DNA from: Spirometra erinaceieuropaei
Lineage: Eukaryota; Platyhelminthes; Cestoda; Diphyllobothriidea; Diphyllobothriidae
DNA: 64,000 bases
NCBI GenBank assembly: GCA_902702965.1
Contig: CACRXP010000615.1
Location: 329,558-393,557, forward strand
Reading direction: 5' to 3'
This document shows positions 1-11,715 of this stretch, in pieces. The notes under the pieces are model-generated. The model worked only from the letters and a program-made list of their open reading frames with translations. It ran no database searches and was not told the DNA's origin. Positions within the stretch are counted from its first letter, which is position 1; the number at the start of each line of letters is the position of its first letter. A program made the translations under genes and the position numbers.

Positions 1-205
1 AACCTAGTAAGTATATGAAGATGGTCTTAAGGGGCTGCAGCAAATGTTTTTCACAGTTAGGCAGCACCGTGGAAAGTTACTTAAGGAACATGTATTATCC
101 GAGTCAGCAGCCAAACACACTTGCAGATGCATCTAATTTTAAAAGTACAAGAATTGAATGATATACGGCAGTATGCCTAAGTCGTTTGGCACCAAGCTCC
201 AGGAT

Positions 206-918
206 TCAGTCGAATGTACAAATCATAGGAGCACTGCTGTGAACGGCGGCGTGGATGGAAAATTCCAAATCTTTTAGTGTCTGGTCGTCCCAAACTCGAT
301 TGCTCCCATTAAAATTTTCATTTATATGGCGCTGAATGCTTTCCGTGATGCCGGGAAATGTCAGGTCCGTTAAACGCAAGCTTTTTGGCCGGACGTTATC
401 GTATAGATAATTCACAGTTGCCCTTGCCTGAACACTTCCAAGCGGAAAAAATAGGGTCGATATCGGTGTTTCCACAACATTTTCGGCATTGAAAGGATTT
501 GGTCCCTTTAGAAGGTAAAAACGGATTGAATTTCAGCAGACTCAAATATTCAGAACCAGTGAATACTATAAGGAGAATTTGCTAACGTTATCTGAATAGT
601 AATCGCTATAGTTTACCATTGCGATTTCATAATGATACCATATAAACAAAGGAACATATCTGACCTTTACGACTAAATAAGTGAAAATATGTGGGACCTC
701 AACAAGACATTCGAGCTGCAAATATTTTCCTTCACGAAAATTTCGCAATTGGCTGCATTCCGTATCCGCAACGACGGCGAAACTGACCATAAGAAGTTCG
801 ACCTGTTGATTTAGCCTTCGTTTTCCTTTAAACTGAAGTGGAAATAATTTAGTTAGACTGTCTTTTACGAAGTCGGAGAGCACAACGATGTTATCCCGTC
901 TTGGGCATTGATGCCTTT
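206..918 (-). CDS. Family member A: predicted secreted cysteine protein, exons 2 and 3 (exon 1 not found)
   Basis: I do not recognise this protein. It is built from two exons on the minus strand: exon 2 at 918-665 (254 nt) and exon 3 at 505-206 (300 nt), separated by a 159-nt intron with a GTCAGA donor and a TAAAG acceptor. Exon 2 starts after a TTTTAG acceptor in phase 1 and opens with RHQCPRRDN. It ends with LECLVEVP followed by a basic residue at the donor. Exon 3 carries LTDLTFPGI and stops right after CTFD. Exon 2 has exactly the same length and phases as in B, C and F, and exon 3 the same length as in B and D, which is the main evidence that the gene is real. Four cysteines (CP, TEC, LEC, ICT) recur in B, C and D. 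A signal-peptide exon is expected further right on this strand, but no convincing candidate was seen between 920 and 3500. The closest relative in the window is B. Confidence 0.72.
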
Positions 919-2130
919 CTAAAAGTGAACAAAAGAAAAGCGGGGTTTGATTGCTTTGAAGATTTTAACAAAAGACAAAACACCAAAACTGGTATAGATT
1001 TTAACGGACATTCGCTGTTAAAATGGTATGCCGGGCTCGGGAAACCTCGGACAGATGCCATTGGCATTATCTGGCCATTCCGTACAAGTGTGAGCATTTG
1101 CGTTCTGTCCTGGATCAAGCGGCCAGACTACGACACGAGTCTAGGCGTAGTCAACGCTGTTATGTTTTTTGTTCTTGACATCATACCAAGAGAGAAAACG
1201 CATGGCTCTTTTTCTAAGTCAGCTCGCTTGTTCTGTCGATGTGATGCATCTTATCTTATTCACACATTTTGTCGGCGTCACCATTGACGCAATCAATATA
1301 CCAGCAGCGTCAGGGCCGAAGCGATGATTGAGGAATTAGGGAAACTGGGGGTATTGGCGCCCACGACTATGCTGAGAAACAAGGCCAAGTCAGCACAAAC
1401 CGGGCCTTTCTTTTCAAATTATGGCGAGATTTGGGAAGTCACTATAGAATTTGCCTTCATACAGCACATTCATTCCCTTAAAGTTGTGGAAAGTTTTTTT
1501 AATAAGCAGCCATTGCAAACAGATGACATTATTCACTGAAAATAACCAGTGCAAACCCTTCATCAGCGTAAATGAATAGATGTCATTGAAGCTGGAGTGT
1601 TCTAAGCATTCCCAAAATCAGCCTGTTTCGGACTGTAAACGTAAACGTATCCTAGACAATACGGGTAGCTTAATGAAAAATCAGTCTTCTGGGAATGTCC
1701 TCCTCAATATAAAAGCACTCCCAATTTCTTAAAACATTCAACAGTGCGTGACGACAAAAAGTGTCAAAAGTTTGTAAAGTAAATTTAGGCAGTACAGTGT
1801 GATTTTGAATTATGGCAGTCCGGGCCACTTTCGACTAATTTAGGTAAGTCTGTCTTATCTTCAAACTGTAAAATGAAGTGTGGACTCACGTAAGATATGT
1901 AGGCAGGCATGAACGCATGCTGTGAACGCAAATATGTACTGTACCATCAATCGCACATTGTGTTAGACCTAACACTAAACCTTCCGTCAGATGTGTGTTA
2001 AATAAATTCAGCAGCAGACCAATGGCACTCGACAAATCAACAAAGTTTTTATTCTACTAATGACCTTCTTCTCTCGCCGCCCTTAATTGGCCTTCATTGC
2101 TCGTTTAGGTCTAAACTTATGCCTATGACT
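919..2130. other. Intergenic or intron-1 DNA of gene A
   Basis: No supported gene was seen. The first bases on the minus strand are the pyrimidine-rich tract and acceptor of gene A intron 1. A 128-codon plus-strand frame starting at 901 runs across this acceptor, shows no recognisable motif and was not called. The missing signal exon of A may lie here or further right. Confidence 0.4.
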
Positions 2131-2160
2131 GGATTTGAACTCGCAGAATCTGCCAGTTCA
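2125..2160 (-). repeat. Possible fragment of a tRNA-derived SINE (box B-like)
   Basis: On the minus strand a box B-like GAGTTCAAATCC lies at 2142-2131 and is preceded by GGCAGATTCTGC. The better copy at 38.1 kb has the same arrangement, with GGCAGATTCC upstream of GAGTTCGAATCTC. No box A was found, so this is at most a truncated piece. Confidence 0.25.
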
Positions 2161-4560
2161 GTCAAACCAAGCTTGCTTGCTCGCTTTTACGGGAGGTAGT
2201 ACGGCTTAAACGTACAAAGGCTATCATGCTAAAGTTTTGGAACTGCTCCTTGACTGGTGAAAATATTCTGCACCTATAATGACCTGCAGTTGATTTTGGC
2301 AGTATCGGACCAGAGGTCGGCATCATGTGTGTTTACAGGCCCCCCTCTCCGGTAAACATGACCCAACCACTTGTAATTATATGGACTCCGTAAGCAATCT
2401 ATAGCATCGTTCATCCAAACAAAGCAGTTATTCACAGGTGAATTAAAAAGTCGTCTGAAACGTTTATGTGTGCGCGTTTGAATGTAACAACGGCACATTC
2501 GATCACCAAATAAATAATTGGCATAGCCGCCCTTAAATATGCTTAGTTAACTTAAATGACAAGCTAACCGTGATTTACAGTTACAAAAACCACGGTCTGA
2601 ACAACCAAACGAGCAGCAGCATAAGCCCCGTTTCTACCTCGCCCAATTGAAAGGGCTGCTAAAGTAAATCTGTTCATTTCACATAGAAAATAATGCAGAT
2701 ATATTAGTAGAAGGCATAATTTGCAATTCTGACTACTTATAAAAACACGATTTTTGGTATTAAATGCATTACTAACTAATTGAGAATTAAAAGCTATTAG
2801 AAATTTGTGTAGTTTCGGGACTCAAAAGTGGACAAGAAGTTGTGCTAAAAACATCTGGTAATGTATGGTCAGCTCAAGTTCACTTGGAAGCATTCGCATA
2901 GAAGATTAATTTCTCAAAAAAGATATTTAGGGATATGTGAGCCTAAATTGGCATTATAATTATGCTTCCTCTTGTGAAAGGAGAGAATGCTTATAAAACA
3001 AGCTGACAAAGATATGCAAACGTAGTAGGACTACGTTTCTATTCAGCTACGGCACAAGGACTCCTAACTATTCTATCTCGACGAAATATGGTAGGATACA
3101 ATGCAAGATCAACATGTCAAAAATTACGATTGCGGCGTATTTTTATTTAACTGTCATCCGTATCATAAATCTTCTAAAGAAAGTGTTCAGGAATTGAGGT
3201 ATAGAAAATATTGAATTGAATCTGCAGCCCGCACAAGCGCGTCTTTGCCGAAAATGGGACAAACTTGACAGCAGAAGGGAGTTTACAATGACAATTTAAT
3301 ATTAATTAACCGTTATCAGTCAGCAATACAAATATTAAGTCAGGGAGTCTTGTAATGCAAACCTAAAATTAAGGCTTATATATTCCACAACATAACTACT
3401 GAGCTAAACATCTTGCAGTAATATTCGTTGAGGTTGTGGTTGTAGCAGATTTCAGCCACAGGAAACCAGAGGGGCGTGTTTTCAGTAAATACTGATGAAT
3501 AGAATTCTAGGGGTGAGCTCCTGGGATGCTTGTAAAAATATTACATAAAATAAAAGTAGAAATAAAGTTTAATTGAATTGCGGAACTTCAAACTTGCTAG
3601 TAAAACAAAAAAGCGATTGTTAATTCAAAATACCAATAGTCGGAAGTCATCGGATTTCAGGCCTTCTTCGACGATGTTTATTCGTTGGCCTAACTATTCG
3701 CCCCAAACAACTGTTTGCCGGACGCAGTAAATGTCCTCATTTCTGTGCATAGGCGAGTTCGAGTATTCTTGTGCTCCAGACTGCGATTTCATTTGTGTTG
3801 TGGTTGAAGATATGCGAAATTATTGGCTTCAGCATGCATATACTCGCTTATCTTTTCCATTACTTCTGCTCAGCTAGTAGTATTCGACAACCAAAACTGC
3901 ATGTACATTCATGTATTCTTATGATTCACTCTCGCATCCAATCTTTTGACTTTGTTTTAATCGAGCATGTATATCCAATATTAATGATCATCATTATATT
4001 GCCTTTTACGAAGGCTTACCTGATAACAGCGGGTCTGCCTACGTGATATTTTTCTTGACTGCGTCATCCCTGTTTTGTATGGCGGTATCTACGTTCCCAT
4101 TCCTTGTAAAGCTTCTTTTCGAAACTGAAAGGCAGATAATTTCCGTAGTTAATTTGGCTGTAGTGTCAAATACACATGGGTCGGCGAGGGGAGACTGTGT
4201 ATCTCATTCTCAAAGGTTTTTTGCCGCCGCGTAGGTGGTTAATCAGTACTCTTCCCCAGTTCAGTGTTCAGCGTGTTTCATGATCAGGTCTATCTATAAG
4301 CGCCTATCTGCACTGTAGAGAACATGAGTTTTAAAAAGGGTTCGGTTAAACGTACAAATCGGGGTTACGCCATCAGAGACCGCAACAAATATGAATGCCT
4401 GATTTATGGCATATCACAACCTGTATTTAAGCCATGTAGAATTGCAAAAAAGTCGTCTTAGGGAAGGTCTCTGTTCCGTCGCAAATGTCTATCGCTAAGT
4501 TGGCTGCGAAAACCATTTCTGTAATTCAAGAATGTTTTAAAGTTGTGAAAATCCCCATAA
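2161..4560. other. AT-rich intergenic DNA
   Basis: No gene was supported. Two neighbouring plus-strand frames (3771-4046 and 4043-4234) are rich in hydrophobic residues, but they lack a recognisable domain, a convincing splice structure or a paralogue in the window. They are left unassigned. Confidence 0.4.
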
Positions 4561-4567
4561 CTATGTT

Positions 4568-4795
4568 CAAAGGAGTCTATGAGGAGCGAATGCTCCTTCG
4601 GTTACTTCTCACCAGGTCAATACACTTACACAGGACGGGCTGCAGTGAGGAAAACAAAAAAAATCGATAAAAGTTAGTTTTTAACGTCCAGGCTGGGCAA
4701 GATCGGAAGGGCGCATAAAGTTGTATTTGGTTAGTCAACCCTTGACCACGGTAAGCGCGGAGCCTAAATAAGGTTCTTCTGGGCGAAGAGGGTCG
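4568..4795 (-). repeat. Inverted terminal repeat, left copy, of Penelope remnant 1
   Basis: This segment is the reverse complement of 5797-6020 with scattered differences. Shared landmarks are the GTTCTTCTGGGCG / CGCCCAAAAGAAC block, GGCTGGGCAAGA(T/G)CGGAAGG, a T-rich run and the TGTATTG(A/G)CCTG(G/A)TGAG hammerhead-like box. It includes the last codons of the endonuclease frame, so the terminal repeat overlaps coding sequence. Confidence 0.75.
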
Positions 4796-5191
4796 GTTTT
4801 CGTAACCCAATGGCGACCGCATCTGCTGTTGCTAACAGGCGCTGGCGCAGAAGCTTAGGGTAGCTCGAGGGGACCTTGTAAATCACACGAACTGCTTCAG
4901 CGGGGTCCACACGATGCCTTGAATCCACTGCATGCGCAAGGATGGCGCTGTCTATTCTCCTAGTTTCACTCTTTGACAGTCATGCGGGAAGGTGCTCTCG
5001 TATTCTTTTGGAAAGGCGCCGACTCGTACGACCAATATAACCTGCTCCACAGGAGCAAGTGAAAAATTAGATGCACATTGAGGCGGTCTGAGGTGGCAGC
5101 CTATCCTTGTCTTATCCGCGTAAAGTATGGTTAGCAGAGAATGATATGCGAACCCTTGATGTTTTGAAGGTTCCCGAGACAGCTTGGTCAA
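4785..5191 (-). pseudogene. GIY-YIG endonuclease domain of Penelope remnant 1, frameshifted
   Basis: Conceptual reading on the minus strand shows CGAGYIGRTSRRLSKRI, the YIG half and helix of a GIY-YIG nuclease. It is followed, in a shifted frame, by AILAHAVDSRHRVDPAEAV and a C-terminal stretch ending near KPTLFAQKNLI. The second remnant at 51.4-51.6 kb has the equivalent HSSILAHMVDSGHRVD and KQKNLL, which confirms homology. At least one frameshift interrupts the domain. In Penelope-like elements this nuclease nicks the target for primed reverse transcription. Confidence 0.7.
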
Positions 5192-5587
5192 GGCCCCTGA
5201 CGGGTTTTTAATAAAAACTTATCTATTTATCTATCTACTCTTAGGAGTTCACTTGCAGCGTCTCCTTGGAAGGGGACTTTGAGGAACAACGTTTCCTTTT
5301 CTGCGGTTATTGAAGTGGGTTTTGCGGGTCGTCCGGTTAGGTCCTTTGCAATGAACTTGTCAGAGTACCCATTTTCGCGAAGCAAGTTCTGTATTTTTCT
5401 TAGTTTCTCATCGATACTATCTTTTGAACAAATTTTTTCTAGCCCTTTGCGCCAAACACCTGACTAGGTTCCGTTTTTTGTTGGAGAGGTTCGAAAATAG
5501 CAAAGTTCGTGTATTGTCCAGACCAGGTTTTCTTCCGATAGACGCTCCTTCAGATGCTTCCATCAGTTCTCCGGTTTAGATGAACAT

Positions 5588-5803
5588 CTAAGAAAGGAAG
5601 CTAACCAGCCGATTCCATCTCCAACGTAAATCTGATCCGCGTATTGTCTGATTTGCAGCATTTAGGAGGACATCGACGTCGGTTTCTGTGGTTGCAATCG
5701 CAAAGATATCATCAACGTAGCGACCATTATGTTTAAGCTTTTGATCTGATCGCTTAATTAAAACGTCTATAGCTTGCCCATGGAAGAGGCGAGCCCATGG
5801 CAA
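5588..5803 (-). pseudogene. Penelope-like RT fragment (YVDD palm motif)
   Basis: The translated minus strand contains GRYVDDIFAIA, matching the catalytic YVDD box and its surroundings in Penelope-type reverse transcriptases. Just upstream a GVAMGSPL motif is readable in another frame (about 5802-5780), so a frameshift separates the two motifs. The upstream finger and palm regions are absent, because the inverted terminal repeat starts at this point. The fragment cannot encode an active enzyme. Confidence 0.7.
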
Positions 5804-6020
5804 CGCCGCCCAAAAGAACCTTGTTCAGGCTTCACACTTACCGTTGTCAAAGGTTGACTAACCACCCACAACTTTCTGCGCCCTTCCGCTCTTGCCCAGC
5901 CTGAACGTTAAAAACTAAGGTTTATCGTTTTTTTTTCTTTCACTTACTGTACCCCGTTCTATGTACCTGTATTGGCCTGATGAGGAGTTACCGAAAGAAA
6001 CCTTCGCTCGCCATTGTCTC
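5797..6020 (+). repeat. Inverted terminal repeat, right copy, of Penelope remnant 1
   Basis: This is the partner of the repeat at 4568-4795 in inverted orientation. It is fused directly to the truncated RT, producing a copy with its 3' end sequence at both sides. Confidence 0.75.
5968..6020 (+). ncRNA. Hammerhead ribozyme-like motif in Penelope terminal repeat
   Basis: CTGATGA at 5977-5983 is followed by GGAGTTACC, which can form a short stem II, and by GAAA at 5993-5996. This order matches the hammerhead core CUGANGA, stem II, GAAA. Flanking TTGGC (5' side) and GCCATT (3' side, 6010-6015) can pair as stem I. Stem III is poorly preserved here but is a clean GGAGC-ATTC-GCTCC hairpin in the other copy (4568-4622, minus strand), whose core is CTGGTGA. 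Hammerheads are known in Penelope-like terminal repeats. Activity was not tested, and this copy is degenerate. Confidence 0.5.
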
Positions 6021-8668
6021 TTCGGAATTCAAGAGTGATTTCATAATTTCTAGGAGTGCTTCTCACTCAAGGAATACATTGTACTTGGACAGAGGTTTTG
6101 ACAGCAGGACTGAGAAATAAAATCTTCCAAAAATGCCCCCTATTTGTCAGTTTATCTGCTCTATTTACAGGTGGTCAGTGTACGCATTTTTGAAGTCTTT
6201 CGGAATTCTTCGTCGCTACTACAGTTATTGAAGAAACCAGACAAGTGCATCACGGAATCAGCTGTCGCCATATATCTAGATTTGGGATGCTTAATATTTT
6301 TGAGTTCGTGCCTGATAAAGATGTGTAAAAATGTGGAAGCAGAGACGAAATGTGGAGTGCCTTAATATCTTAGTATTGATTTGGCCGATGACAATTGTTC
6401 GAATACGTGCTGCGTAGTTTTGCACCACCCAAATAACACTGAAAAGTTCGATCGCGTCGACATGTGCGCAGTCAGATGACTCCGATTTGCGAGACTCAGT
6501 GTCTGCGTCTTCTGATAAGGGTGCACAAACGGGCTAGTCTTTGGCGACTTATCGTCATGTGCATGAAGTTTCTGACAGAAAAACCACATGACTTCATAGG
6601 AAACAACAGTGTGCTAATTGCTTGAACAGTTTGACAGGCGTGAGACGTCGTATACGCAGGCTAGGAGGTGCCATAGATTTTAGCAAGGTAAGCTAACATC
6701 TCACCCGATAAGTCAAGACGAAAGTCACTTATCGGTAATTTATTGTAAGGCGAACTGAGCCATTGACAGACAAATAAGTAAATGGTTTCTCAAAATAAGG
6801 AAAACGTATCTGACAGGTGGTTATGAGAAATTAGTTAACGCTGGTCAGGTTTTTAATCTTTCCCATTTTAGAATATTTCGAATATTGACTAAGTGTATTC
6901 AACTAATGTTCATTCAATGTCAAGTTTTTTTTATTCATTTTCGTGTAATTCTGACACAGCAGAAAAATGCGGTACCGACGCTCAGGCGCTTGGCCGCTTG
7001 ACTGAATCACTCAAGGCACAACTAACAACGAAGAAGATTTCTAATTAGAAGGCAATTTGGCCGGCAAAAGCTTACGTTCGATAAACTTTTGTTAACCCTG
7101 ATTTTGCGAAAATGGAAAAAAAGATTCCTCCTAGTACACAGTTAAGGCCTTGAATATGAGGAGAGAGATGGTTATAACAGGTTGAAAAGCTGATTTGCAT
7201 AAAGACTTGCACGGTTTATCGATGTTTGACGCGTACGTGTTTCAGGAGGAACTCTAGTCGATTTCTTTTATAGCCGATATGAGTTTGCTCCTACCCTGAT
7301 GTATATAAACGCACTGCTCTGACAATAAACGTATTCTCGCTAACTCGTCTTCAAAGGATTGGGTATCTTTTTAATGTCAACTAAATATCTGCTTTGCACT
7401 ACGCAGAAAACATCTGTCAAAATATGCATGTCTGCGAACTGCACCGTTTCCTTTTGCGAGTCTGACTGTAAGGCAAAAGATCAATCACAAAAATTAATTT
7501 TGTACTGTTTTTTGTTATTGACCTTCGTTATTTTTCCTTATTTTTTATTCCTTTTCGTTACTGGCACTTACATTGCGTTTCAAATTATTGGTCTCCCATA
7601 CAGTCAGTTGCTTAGTTTGACGACTTCTGAAATATTTTTTTTTTATTTTTTAGATAAAAATGTGTTACCCTTAGTACGACTTTATAAGAAATGGGTCATT
7701 TCTTTGAAGCGGATGCAAAGTAAACTGCTTACCCTAATGAGGGAATTTTCTGACGGACCACGAACTCAGCTAACATCAATTTCTCCTTTGGCCTTCTTTC
7801 TTTAGCCCTGTGCCTTTGGTAGTGTAGATCCATTTTGATTTACCCAGCAGATGTGCGGTCCATTCATCGTGGAAAGATGTCGCAAGTCTACTGACCATTT
7901 TCTGTATGTAAACACATAATAAACTGCGGACACAATTACCTCTGCAAGGTATCGATATAACATCGCAGTACTTGTCTTGCAAGTAAGCCGGATATTTTAC
8001 TGCTACATTTTGCCGAATAAATGATCTCATAACAGTCTATAAGCATAGAAAATTTTGATTGACGGTGGATTGTAGACAAAACGCGTTCATTTATATCGAA
8101 GGTAGATCGGGGCAAAGATGTGCCTCCATCGACAAAATTATGAAAACAGAACACACGTAGTTTTTTATACAAAAACAAGGCCCAAACCATGAAAACATGG
8201 TGTTGCGTTAGGTGTGCTCCTTTTCTGCAGCGTGTTTGAAATCAATGAATGCTACAACGCTTAAAAGGGAATTTTAATATTTGACCATATGTATTACATC
8301 ACTGCATGCCTCAACATCAAGTTTCTAGATATGTCGACGCTTTGATTCCCCAAATCTTCACGAGTGAAGCCGCGCTGATGGATAACTAAGGCTCTCATCT
8401 ACAGCCGTTAGGTAGGAACATCAAGATTAAAATGTGACTTGCACATAAAAGGCATTAGTTAAACGAATTTTCGTGTCTTCAGGCGGATGTAATTTCGGAG
8501 CAAGTACTCGAGAAATAAAACACCGTTCATTAAGGTCGAGATTTATTTAGGCTTTGTGGAACTTTAAATGAGGATAACGGTTTTCTATACCACGTGAAAA
8601 CGTGGAGACGTTAGTCACTAGAGACAGTTGTGGAAGTCCTAGTCTAAAACACATGTGACGTGTATCGA
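6021..8668. other. Intergenic DNA without supported gene
   Basis: Nothing in this stretch was recognised. An open frame at 7359-7805 is cysteine-rich at first and then hydrophobic, with a GTAAGG donor-like site at about 7469. It is listed under rejected observations. Confidence 0.4.
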
Positions 8669-8946
8669 NNNNNNNNNNNNNNNNNNNNNNNNNNNNNNNN
8701 NNNNNNNNNNNNNNNNNNNNNNNNNNNNNNNNNNNNNNNNNNNNNNNNNNNNNNNNNNNNNNNNNNNNNNNNNNNNNNNNNNNNNNNNNNNNNNNNNNNN
8801 NNNNNNNNNNNNNNNNNNNNNNNNNNNNNNNNNNNNNNNNNNNNNNNNNNNNNNNNNNNNNNNNNNNNNNNNNNNNNNNNNNNNNNNNNNNNNNNNNNNN
8901 NNNNNNNNNNNNNNNNNNNNNNNNNNNNNNNNNNNNNNNNNNNNNN
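8669..8946. other. Assembly gap (278 N)
   Basis: All bases are N. Any open frame spanning it is an artefact. Confidence 0.99.
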
Positions 8947-9869
8947 CAAACAGACAATCCTTAGGCAGTACTCATTTGGCGTGGAATGCACTGTCATCCT
9001 GCAGCAATCACGACGTCATTGTTTTTGAAAATTCATGATCACAAAATGCGACGTCCTTTCCTTCTGCTGGGACGACAAAACTCGCACTGTCAATAATGTA
9101 GTTGTCCTTGAAAATGAGCAGGTTTACCACCGTCACGAGTTTCCCGGTTGCCTTGTCCTACTGAAGGGTTTCTCGTGCATGCTATCAAGATTGGTAAAAT
9201 CAACTCTATTTCACCATGCTAAATAGTCTTAAAATAATGCCACCAAATGATGTCTCTCAAAATGTAAGCCAATCTTTGGTCATATCCTATGGTAGAATTT
9301 GCCTCTAGCCAATTTCCGGATATAATAATAGTTCAATCGTAGGTGCAATTAAGACGAATTTGTGTCCAGTTATGTTGTTTTTTTTCACTCGCATGTTCTC
9401 CATGAGCTAAGTATTTAATTGTCAGTGGAACATAGAAACCTCTGATAGTTCTAACCATGTGGGCGTTGTTTACAAATAGTTTCTGTATTGATGGTACCTT
9501 TCTCTTCGACACCATACAAATTTTATAAAGAGTTTATTTGAAGTTTTAGCTGAGCCTGGATAAGCCCGGTTATGTTACAGCCGCTAGCTGCTTAACAGAG
9601 CCACGTTGTAAAGACAGTCTTTATTCCCCAATAGTTTCAGACAATTTCATGCCCGAACTTGAAAGCAAAAACTAAGCTAAGGCGAAATCATTTGCCGCAT
9701 CAGTAAAACTGGAAAATCTAAAGTTAGGGGTAAGAGTGAATCATGCGTGAATTGCTGCTGCTAAGACAATCGTGATTATATGCACATTGGTTTTTCAGAA
9801 GATGGGCTTCTAGTTGCACTTAAAGGAATTAACAGTTTCGGAAAGAACCAGTGAATCAGAGAGTCCTCT

Positions 9870-10670
9870 CTGTGCCATAATGACCTTCTGCGGGACGGCT
9901 TTCCATCAGACGTCCGTATGGGCCAGCTTTCCCTACAGTGTAGAGGGATAACCGCGTCAAAATCTAGGCAACATTAGCGGCCTCTGACAATCCAGCAGGT
10001 TTAAATGATCTCGCCGTGCAGTTGCCTGTAGTTGAGAGGAATCAAACCCAGTTCAGTTATTCTGCATTCCTAGAGCCGATGATCAAGATTCCTTATCGTA
10101 TTCGTAGTCATCGCCTGTATTGTTTCCAGCTGTTTACATTATTACTTAACTCACGGTCGCCATACCTGAACAGCATACTCTAAGTGAGACCAAACGAATG
10201 CCTTGTAGGTTTTTTTTTGTACTGTTCCCGATCGATCTGCACAAATCGTCACCTCTGAGCAGACAGCACCCGTATCGCTCTAATGGCTGTTTTTTAATAC
10301 TCTGAAGATTGTTTAAGTGAGGAGGTCATTAAGACGTCTAGGTCTTTCTGTTCCTCAACAGTTAAAAGAGGCTGCCCATGAAGGAGGTGATGAAAAGAAT
10401 CATGTTCCTTACTGATCCTTCTGGTGTGAAGTCTCACGACCGTACAATTGTCTACATTCAACTTCAGGAGCCCACGAACTGCCCAAATGCTCAGCCGGTT
10501 AAGATTCCCTTGAAGCGCGTACCTGTCTGCTTTAGACAGTATGACTCTCCGCGGTTTCACGTCGTCAGTATACATGACGGCGTTGCATCCTAGGTCGTCG
10601 ACGCTGTCGTTAATGTAAACTAGGAATAGCGACAGCCCTAAGACTGAGCCCTGAAGATGAATTTAAAGCA
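9870..10670 (-). pseudogene. Non-LTR (CR1/Jockey-like) retrotransposon reverse transcriptase fragment
   Basis: On the minus strand the conceptual product reads IHLQGSVLGLSLFLVYIND, then MYTDDVKPRRVIL, where the catalytic YADD box has become YTDD. Further on are LLTVEEQKDLDVLMTSSLK and, after frameshifts and stops, LGLIPLNYRQLHGEII. These are the successive motifs of a LINE-type RT palm, thumb and post-RT region. The longest open piece is 10575-10294. The family-typical LG(P) in the first motif is also altered, and the frame is broken in several places, so it is a dead copy with both ends missing. The exact clade cannot be decided by eye. Confidence 0.75.
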
Positions 10671-11480
10671 ACAACACACAGGATTTTTTGTTTCTGTCTT
10701 AAGTATAGCTTCCATTTTTAAGAGCAGATGCAGATAAGACTAACGAACCGACAATTGTCAGCGCAGTGCGAGCCACACCACTTCATATCGCGAAGGTATT
10801 TACTGTCTTCCATTCGGAGGGCTGCACCGTAATTTGATTGACGAACGGACGATGTGTGCTAGTGGTTTCAACAGTTTTTAGCCTATTGGTTTAACAATGC
10901 GGCCGGTTTATTGTTCGAACATGACGACCCTGCTTCTTTGATGGCGGACAGGATGAAGATTTAAGCTCGTAACCAGTGGGCTCAAAAGCATTTCCGACAT
11001 TCGAGATCCAAAACCCGGTTCGCTTGTGATGGTAATGCCGAGGCCACTGCATTACTGCTCTATGTGTGACTGATAAATGTTCATTCTACATTTTTTCATC
11101 CCGCTCCGGACTTGCCAGAATGTAGATCTGAGATGGCTGTTTAGTACAGTTGCATCCACAGCCTCTTACTGCTAACGAGGTTGCGGAACCTTTTATGCGA
11201 GTATAGTCAGATTTATTACTGTGGTTTAAACGGGTGACTTGAATAGTTGTCAACAGTTGCTCCATCTCCTGCTAGTAATTTTAACTAAAAGCAGACCATT
11301 GTGCCGTCTGCTGCGTTGAAAGTGCTTGATTGCAGGTTTCTTCAGCACCGCAAAGCAAATCATTATTTTCTGAAAAAACGGGTTAACCCGAGGTCAAATC
11401 TCTAGCTGAAGCCAAATCGTGTTATCGGATAACATGATGATATTTCATGATTCCCACAGCGCAGCCCAATTACGCTTCTA
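10671..11480. other. Intergenic DNA, possibly old repeat
   Basis: No gene was supported. The plus strand near 10964 has GCTCGTAACCAGTGGGCTC. This resembles the tRNA-like head of the SINE at 30.4 kb, but no box B could be placed confidently. Confidence 0.3.
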
Positions 11481-11489
11481 GTTTGCTTG

Positions 11490-11715
11490 TGGATATATTA
11501 GCATTGCTTAATGCAATGAAACTGCCTCTGTTTTCGTATGCTTTCTATAGACGAATTTATCAACAGAATTTGGCCTTTTTGTGCGTCCTCCTTTTATCCG
11601 GCTGAATATATTAGCATTTTAAAATGCCGTGAATTAGCCTCTGTCTTCGTGTGCCTTTTTAAAGACGAAGTGATCAACAATACGGGATGTTTCTAGGTGT
11701 CCACCTTGTATCTGG
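11490..11715. repeat. Two tandem 113-bp units each containing a small palindrome
   Basis: Two consecutive units share TATATTAGCAT, followed by a small hairpin (GCATT-GCTT-AATGC in unit 1, GCATT-TTAA-AATGC in unit 2), then (A)GCCTCTGT(T/C)TTCGT and AGACGAA. The shared TATATTAG starts at 11494 and again at 11607, giving a period of 113. Only two units are seen. Confidence 0.6.

Larger units (their letters stand above)
4568..6020 (-). mobile_element. Penelope-like retroelement remnant 1 with inverted terminal repeats
   Basis: Read on the minus strand, the element holds a reverse-transcriptase piece and a GIY-YIG endonuclease piece flanked by inverted repeats of about 225 bp (4568-4795 and 5797-6020). 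The shared inverted sequence includes the conserved end of the endonuclease reading frame, a run of T and a hammerhead-like core. Penelope-like elements characteristically combine such an RT with a C-terminal GIY-YIG domain and terminal repeats that may be inverted. The frames contain stops and the 5' part of the RT is missing. The copy begins exactly at the RT motif GVAMGSPL, where the inverted end is joined, so it is a dead, truncated insertion. Confidence 0.75.

Noticed and set aside
901..1287. 128-codon plus-strand frame
   Set aside because: It overlaps the exon 2 start and splice acceptor of gene A in antisense and shows no motif; likely chance.
3771..4234. Two adjoining hydrophobic frames that could suggest a membrane receptor
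   Set aside because: No receptor motif, frames do not join without an arbitrary shift, and AT/T-rich DNA gives hydrophobic translations by chance.
7359..7805. 148-codon plus-strand frame with several cysteines and a hydrophobic middle
   Set aside because: Cysteine spacing (C-x14-C) recalls exon 2 of gene D and a GTAAGG site lies at about 7469, but the phase does not fit the family, the FP motif is absent and the T-rich middle looks non-coding.
8547..9038. Frames of 117-136 codons around 8.6-9.0 kb
   Set aside because: Most of their length is the run of N; they are gap artefacts. The same holds for frames at 53523-53809.
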